DNA from: Telmatactis stephensoni | Taxonomy: Eukaryota > Cnidaria > Anthozoa > Actiniaria > Isophelliidae | Length of the DNA: 64,000 nucleotides | Assembly: GCA_029948255.1 (NCBI GenBank) | Contig: JALIZF010001518.1 | Location: 1 to 64,000, forward strand | Reading direction: 5' to 3' | Shown: positions 57,995 through 64,000 of the stretch, piece by piece | Layout: every line of letters starts with the position of its first letter | How positions within the stretch are numbered: position 1 is the first letter of the stretch | Notes under the pieces: generated by a model | Databases searched by the model: none | What the model saw: the letters and a program-made list of their open reading frames with translations, nothing else | What the model was told of the DNA's origin: nothing | Translations under genes and position numbers: made by a program

Positions 57995-58921
57995 ATATAT
58001 GTCTGAAGTTGTACTTACAGCAATGAGTTCTAGTTCCACTTTTCCAAGTGACTGACAAGTAAACCCAGACATCAAGCTAGCATGTTTAACAAAATATTGA
58101 TTATGATAAATTTTGCCATCTAACATTATAAACAGAAAGACTATCTACTGGGTAAAGTAATTTTAAAACCTGCCATGTCCTGATGTTCCAATTATCTGTG
58201 GTCATCCATATAACCAATTTAGACCAATTTACACAAAGAACAAATTTAAGTGATCTAGCCTGCGTGCAGACCACCAAAAAATTTACCGTTAAGTCGGTCT
58301 GCAAATAGACCTTTTTGGCAAAACGGTGCATCATGGGTCGTGCAGTCAGTCATGAATAAAAACTCAACTTGTCCTGTCTCAAAACTATTTTTGTTTTGTA
58401 AGCAAAAAGCAAGTTTGATGAACGTTTTTCACATCAGTTAATGCCTTTAGCTCTAGTGAATTAAATCAAATTGAGAGAGCATTTTCGAGATATCACTGAT
58501 GAGAGATTTTAACTGCAGAAATTAAGCGTAAACAAAACAACTTTTTAAATCTCCTACAATTAAAAAGAAAGTAGCACATCTAAGTTAATTTTTCATCTCA
58601 AATTGTTGTGAAGATATCATATTTGGCTACTGAAAGAGATGAGAGAAATCACATTAATTGATATCGAGAAAAGTGAGCCAAACTCATGTATATGGACATG
58701 CTGAATTTGCTTCTGTTGCCCAAATTTCGCTCTATTGTTACATAAACTGCAATATTTAAAGATCCCTTTGATAAATATTGTTTAAAAATTAGTATGGTTT
58801 AGTTTTGGTAAAAGGCATTATAATGTAGCATTTTCAGATTTACTGAATCATTTTAAGGCTGTCAAATATAAGCCTCAAATCAGTATATTTTTCAGCCGGA
58901 TACAGTGGTTGACAACTCATT
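57995..58921. other. no gene seen
   Basis: AT-rich. The minus-strand frame 58101-58334 runs through CCTGCGTGCAGACC, which looks repeat-derived. Confidence 0.45.
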
Positions 58922-59299
58922 GATGCATGATGTAGCTCTTTTGTTTTAGTTTGTCATGTTTTCATGCATTCTAGCACCTGATGCAAATTGCGGAACATTT
59001 CAATACCTTCCGATCACTCTTCCGAGATATGGTAATCACTAGAAAGAAACTTTTTAACTGTACATTTCTTTGCAGCATGTCAGCACATCGTTCTATAATT
59101 TTTTACTTTGTCTCCATCTGCGGTTGTGTGACAAAAAGTTTCTTTCCTTTTTGACATTCTTATGTAAATTTCGTTTTAGCAATTACCATATTTTCGGAAG
59201 AGTGCTTGGAAGGTAATGAAGCATTCCGTAATTTGCATCAAGTGTTGGAATGCATGAAAACATGACAAACTAAAACAAAAGAGCTGCATCATGCATATC
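58922..59299. mobile_element. inverted-repeat element with ~130-bp arms
   Basis: Left GCATGATGTAGCTCTTTTGT..., right ...ACAAAAGAGCTGCATCATGC, near-inverse over ~130 bp, including CATGTTTTCATGCATTC and GATGCAAATT segments. Confidence 0.85.
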
Positions 59300-59420
59300 T
59301 GGCTCATTAAAATCGAGAATGTGTAAAAAGGGGAATTCTTTTAAGGCATCACCATAATAGCGCCCATCTCCATATAACATACGTCATCATAAACTTTGAT
59401 CTTTGTCTGATAAGGGTGTA

Positions 59421-59962
59421 GTCTCCCTCGCAGCCGTGTTTAACCTTGTCACGCAACGCTCCCTCAGAAAAACACGGCTCCTTCAACAAGCGCTACATTC
59501 CATTCCAATTCGTTAACCAATCAGAGCTTGACTCTCAAAATCAAGGAGCCATTCGCGCCAAAAGGTCTACATATAGCATTCCATTGACTTGGAGAATAAT
59601 TGGATTAACCTCGGATCCCAAAGCAACAGCTTGTTTACAAACACTTCACTTTGTTTCATTCGAAGTATCTGGTATCATTTTGAGAAATATACAAAGAAGA
59701 AAGTTTTACTGATCTTCCATCTGTATATATCTTTTCGTATTGAAAAATTTGAAACTTATTTTTGGTAGTGCAATGTTTACTCTCTTCACGGTGTTGACAG
59801 ACATAAAACTCATTTCCGGAATGCGGGAAATGGACCGTTTGCAGATGTATCTTCTGATTGGACAACTGATACAATTGGAGTGGAATGTAGCGCTTGTTGA
59901 AGCAGCCGTGTTTTTCCGAGGGAGCGTTGCGTGACGAGGCTAAACAGGGTTGCGAGGGAGAC
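59421..59962. mobile_element. inverted-repeat element (GTCTCCCTCGCAGCCGTGTT ends)
   Basis: Ends GTCTCCCTCGCAGCCGTGTT and ACAGGGTTGCGAGGGAGAC. The arms are ~95 bp, including CACGCAACGCTCCCTC and CAACAAGCGCTACATTCCA. The frames 59446-59712 and 59656-59874 lie inside and are not convincing genes. Confidence 0.85.
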
Positions 59963-59963
59963 T

Positions 59964-60526
59964 TAGGGATTGTTCGTTTATTATGGCACAGGGGGGCTGG
60001 TGGTTTTTGTGGAAAAAAATGTTTTTAAAAAGTTACCCCCCCTCTCAAAACGTTCTGTTAACTTTTACCCCCCCCCCCCCCCACTCTAACATATGATTTG
60101 AATTTTTACCCCACCCCTGCCCCTAACAAAACTCAAGTACCAGTCTTCCTCATAAATCAAAGCGCCAGACCAAGCGCCAGACCACCTTTTATTTGAAAGT
60201 CACCAAAGTAAAAGAACCTGAACCAAAACCATTTAACTGGCAAGAAAAAAGGTCAGAGGTCCTGAAAAAAAATCTGTGAAGGGAAAGTATATCAGAAGCT
60301 ATTTACAGTCTCTCAATGAAATGGATATTTTGCTTGTGATTTTTTATTGGTGTTTCTTGTTTACATTCCCTAGTTTGCTTATTTGTTTCATTTTGAAAAA
60401 TTAACCCCCCTATGTAACTTCCAAAATCAAATTCTACCCCCCTAAAAAACATTTTTCATAAAATTTACCCCCCCCCCCCAATAAAACCACCATCCCCCCT
60501 GTGCCATAATAAACAAACAGTCCCTA
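59964..60526. mobile_element. inverted-repeat element (TAGGGA-TGTT-GTTTATTATG ends)
   Basis: TTATTATGGCACAGGGGGG at the left is mirrored by CCCCCCTGTGCCATAATAA at the right. The interior has C-rich runs and AAAAAACATTTTT-type segments. TA may be the target duplication. It abuts the preceding element. Confidence 0.85.
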
Positions 60527-62811
60527 ATAAGGGTGCCATACTTAATTTACTATCAGACTGTTGATGAACAAATAGTTTTCACTCAAAGACGACTGGTACC
60601 TCTACTGAAAAACTCGATCAAGCCACCTTAAGAGGAGTGCAATAGAAAATTCGAATTTTTTTCTGTTAAAACACAAAAGAACTAAGGTTTATCTTACCTG
60701 AAATTCTGGCACTCTGGACAAAAGCACGAGATGCTGAAATATAAAGAAATACTTGCACTTAGCTATACCACTTAGATTCCTTCAAACAATAATTCTGTTT
60801 CTCACAACACACTCTTACCAAGTACAATAGAACATGCTTTAGCCACGTGTAAATCCTGGAAGGCCATACAAGCCCGTGTCATTCTGCAGTTTGTTCGCCA
60901 TGTTCCACATTGCAAGCCCATTACAAGTCATTACAGGCGAGTTGAGCCTATGTAGCATTTCTTCCAATAATAGGCTGCTACTAGCAGTTTACCGCCGCTT
61001 GTTTAATGTCTTGTTTAATAAATATGAAGGAAAACTGCTATTAGCACGTGAAGATCGACTCCGTGCATGCAAACCCTTCCGACGAGCCGACTCCGAACCC
61101 GATGACTTTGACCCGATTGTTTCCGAACATTTGAAGAATTCAGTAGCTGCTTTTGGGAGCTTTTACCAGTTTTCTCTGGTTCCTTCCTTTTCCTATCCAA
61201 CCTTTCATCGTTTTCGTTGATGAACCAATAATAAAAATGAAGTTCTTGCTGACCAAATTGGTCAATTATTGACCATTAAATCATATTATAAATCCAGCGA
61301 CGAAATCTTATTGCAAAATATCTTCTTTTCACGGTCGAGGGTCCAGGAAATCTCTTATAATTTCAGCAAATAAAAAAAATACAAATGTGATCATTTACAG
61401 GAGCTCATCAGTTTAAGGTGAGTCAATAGTTCCAAATGGCCGAATCGGTCATATCGGTTTTTGGCTCATAACTTTGACTCCCTTTGAGCAATGACCGTCA
61501 AATGGCACCAAAATCTAAAACAGTCATTCAGCTATAATATGATATACACTGATCGCGTTTTATGTCAGTAATTTGTGATATATACGACATTAAACGAATG
61601 AGCTGTTGTCACAAAAACTCGATTTTGTGGAAAATCTAGCCGTTTTATTTCGCTGAAAAATTTAGAATCCTTTTAGCTAAACATAACAGACAACTCGGCC
61701 ACGTTTTAAGAAATTCGTCGGAACTGAAGTCTCGCAACAGAAGCGAACAGAAAAGGCACCTAAATTCTATATTGTCATCATCTTGAATGTTGTGAACGAA
61801 ATAGTCGCTCCCTAAACATGCTTTAAAGCCGCGGTTTTAGGCTAAAGCTGGCGGCAATTCATTATACTTTCGACTGTCATACCGCGATTGTCGACCAGAC
61901 TGACCGTTTTAAAGTATTTTAAAGTTGTATGAATGTAATAAAATGCTCAAATACCTGCCTAGGTCCAAGAAGTTGCGTTTTCTCCAATTTCTTCGTACTT
62001 TTTTCAAATTGTTCCGTTAGAATTTTCCCACATAAGCTTCAAAGCACTTTGGAATAAGAGAAATTACGTTTTTGGTTGAGCTCAGTTCCATTTCGTCGTT
62101 CAAATCAAACTCTTTGCTTCTTTGTTTTTGAATACGCAATGAGGCAAGGTGCAAGATATGTCAAGAATTCGCACCCTTGTTAGGGGAAGCCCAGAGGAGG
62201 AGCGCACACCTTCCCAAGATACATTGCGCCTTTGAAACGTGGATTTGTAAGGGATTTGTACAAAATTTATGGTGGAAACGGAGCTAATTTTTGGTCGTTG
62301 TATTGAGATGCAGAAATTAATTCCTTTACGAATAAGAAGAAGTGGTAAAAGAGCTTTCAAACTATTACAAATTTAGCAAATTTTGACATTTCTAAAGGTT
62401 TGTAATTTAGATTTGAACTTGAAGTACATTGGGGCCTGAAGAAAATACCCAATATTCAAACATCGCTTTCTTTAAAACGAATCAATATAAACTGGTTCTG
62501 ATTATAGTGTCTTATAGAGCGATCCTTCCCCTTTTTTGTGGTCTCAAAGTGACCCTTAGTGACCCAGGATTTCAATTCGAAACTTTAGAATTTATGCGGG
62601 ATGTTTTGACGTCAAACACAAGCAGCCTGTAGCCATTGCTGATAAACCACTGGCTCAGGGTCTGGGTTTAAAATCGCGTCAATTTGCATCATAGTAAAAT
62701 ACCACTTTGCTCTTTGGATTGTGAGAGTAATTCAGGCATCATATGAAAGGCGTAATGATAAAAATTATACATGTTCTTAGAGCATAACGACTAATGTATG
62801 GCTGTCGGTAA
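60527..62811. other. no gene supported
   Basis: A 114-residue plus frame (60876-61220) and an opposing minus frame (61015-61200, no ATG, lysine-rich) overlap a locally CpG-rich stretch at 61040-61140. It could be a first exon or promoter of a gene reading leftward, but neither frame shows a family. The frames 62100-62360 and 62429-62632 are also unrecognised. Confidence 0.35.
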
Positions 62812-62861
62812 AATGCGGTTGCGGACTGCGGGCTGCGGGCTGCGGACTGTTTGCGGACTCC
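62812..62861 (+). repeat. GC-rich minisatellite
   Basis: Repeats of TGCGGACTGCGGGC, about 50 bp, next to an inverted-repeat end. Confidence 0.8.
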
Positions 62862-64000
62862 TATTTTTAGCACTGAATATCATTGTTTTGTCAATCAATC
62901 AATCAACGTCAATAAAAGAAATATCTAAGATGTCATGTTATTCGAATAAAAATAACTTCCGTTTTACTAGATGCCAGCCGGCCTAGCTAAGTTCCACTGC
63001 CGGGTATATAGCTTATATTTGCAGACACTAAGTGCTAGTCATCGGACTCTAAGGAAAGACAGGCATTGATATCAAACACTGCATTTTTTACGTACCTTTG
63101 ATAGAAGCGTTTGGTGTTTTATAACACTGAAATCTACTTTAGATTTCTTGAACTTTTGTAAAAATTTGCGACTACCACCCATTGAGCCAGTCTGAAGACA
63201 GTTCTAGTTCTCAGAAATTTCTCTTGCGTAGCGTAGCCGTCGTCAATTTTGTTGAATCTTTTCTTAATTATAGAAATAATACATTGTATTTTGCCAAATT
63301 TATCTTTTTTCGGCGTTTGTAAATGAATTCTGTCATTGAAATGGTCACCTCAAAAGTTTCGCGGTCACGCAATCTCACTCTTACCATATGATACCAGATT
63401 TGCATAACTATTTGTATCAACATTTTGCCTGGACCTGAAGATTTGTCCGTATATTAATTATTCGCATTAAGACATGAAAAATTCATGCTGTAGAAGTACT
63501 TTGGCAACCTGCACGCATGAAAATTTTTACATTTGGTGCCGATCTCACATGAACACTGAAAAGGCTGGTTACTATGAAATAAATATCGAGCTCGAACAAA
63601 CGAACAAGCAACTATTTTGAAAAATACTTGAAGCAAGATTTAATTACGCTTTATATAATGAAATAATTTCAGTATATTTTGATGTACAAATATGGAGAAT
63701 TTGCCTACCTCACTTTACCACTAGTAACACATCTCACGCTACTGACTGCTGAAACTGAGGATAAATATATAAACATTTTTTTACTTACGGGCATTCCATC
63801 AAGGAATGGTCGTCGTCAGAATCCATTCTGTCGACCCTCGTTTATATGATTTAGTTTCTTCTTTAGTTTCTTCTGCTCCTGACTCTTGACTCTTAACTGA
63901 ATTTCACTTAACATTTTCGCCCTAACTTATTAACTTATTAACCTAATGACGTTGATTGATTGATTGACAAAATAATGATGTTCAGTGCTAAAAATAGGAG
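62858..64000. mobile_element. inverted-repeat element running to the window edge
   Basis: CTCCTATTTTTAGCACTGAA at 62858 is mirrored by TTCAGTGCTAAAAATAGGAG, which ends exactly at 64000. Both arms include (TCAA)n/(TTGA)n next to GACGTT/AACGTC. The GC-rich minisatellite beside the left arm suggests that the element continues past the window. The interior holds no recognised gene. Confidence 0.75.

Noticed and set aside
59446..59712. 88-residue frame
   Set aside because: Starts inside the inverted arm of a repeat element and shows no family.
60876..61220. 114-residue plus frame and opposing lysine-rich minus frame
   Set aside because: The CpG-rich stretch is suggestive, but neither strand has splice-supported continuation or a recognisable domain, so no gene is claimed.

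Overview
The window is nuclear DNA of a metazoan. It is AT-rich, with GT-AG introns, low coding density, very many short inverted-repeat elements, tRNA-derived SINE fragments and the tail of an L2/CR1-like LINE. Several repeats, such as GGGCGAG-type foldbacks, the GTCTCCCTCGCAGCC inverted-repeat element and CCCGGGGGGGTAC-type MITEs, are ones I associate from memory with stony corals. The best guess is an anthozoan cnidarian, probably a scleractinian coral. I cannot name the species. No searches were run.

Layout. 1-6.6 kb is repeat-dense: a ~430-bp tandem repeat broken by a MULE-like element with a 9-bp target duplication, then nested MITEs, a gene-fragment foldback and a LINE 3' tail. At 7.9-8.3 kb is a promoter-like region (three CCAAT boxes, two E2F-type sites, a TATA box) followed by two candidate noncoding exons. 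From 11.6 to 55.8 kb I reconstruct one plus-strand gene. 56.6-64 kb holds mainly inverted-repeat transposable elements, with no gene I can support.

The gene. Splicing every exon with plausible acceptors and donors gives 95 coding exons, 5163 nt including the stop, about 1720 residues, with all phases compatible. The order is: SET methyltransferase domain (exons at 12.4, 13.4 and 14.4 kb); short acidic/basic linker microexons; 12 near-identical 30-nt microexons (DEEVALGHDN) on a 141-bp period; 50 near-identical 27-nt microexons (DKDGVASKK) on a 120-bp period; a five-exon cassette; four more 27-nt microexons; a second, almost identical copy of the cassette; basic/acidic linkers; a large exon with two zinc-finger-like motifs; a tyrosine-recombinase-like domain resembling Crypton transposases; an aspartate-rich tail and a stop.

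The headline observation is the tandem microexon system. A locally amplified exon-plus-intron unit, always phase 1 and always a multiple of three, could build about a third of the protein (606 of ~1720 residues). Nine of the 12 copies of the first array carry a GC rather than GT donor. The cassette duplication is recent, and an assembly artefact has to be excluded. Whether all microexons are spliced into mRNA cannot be known from DNA alone.
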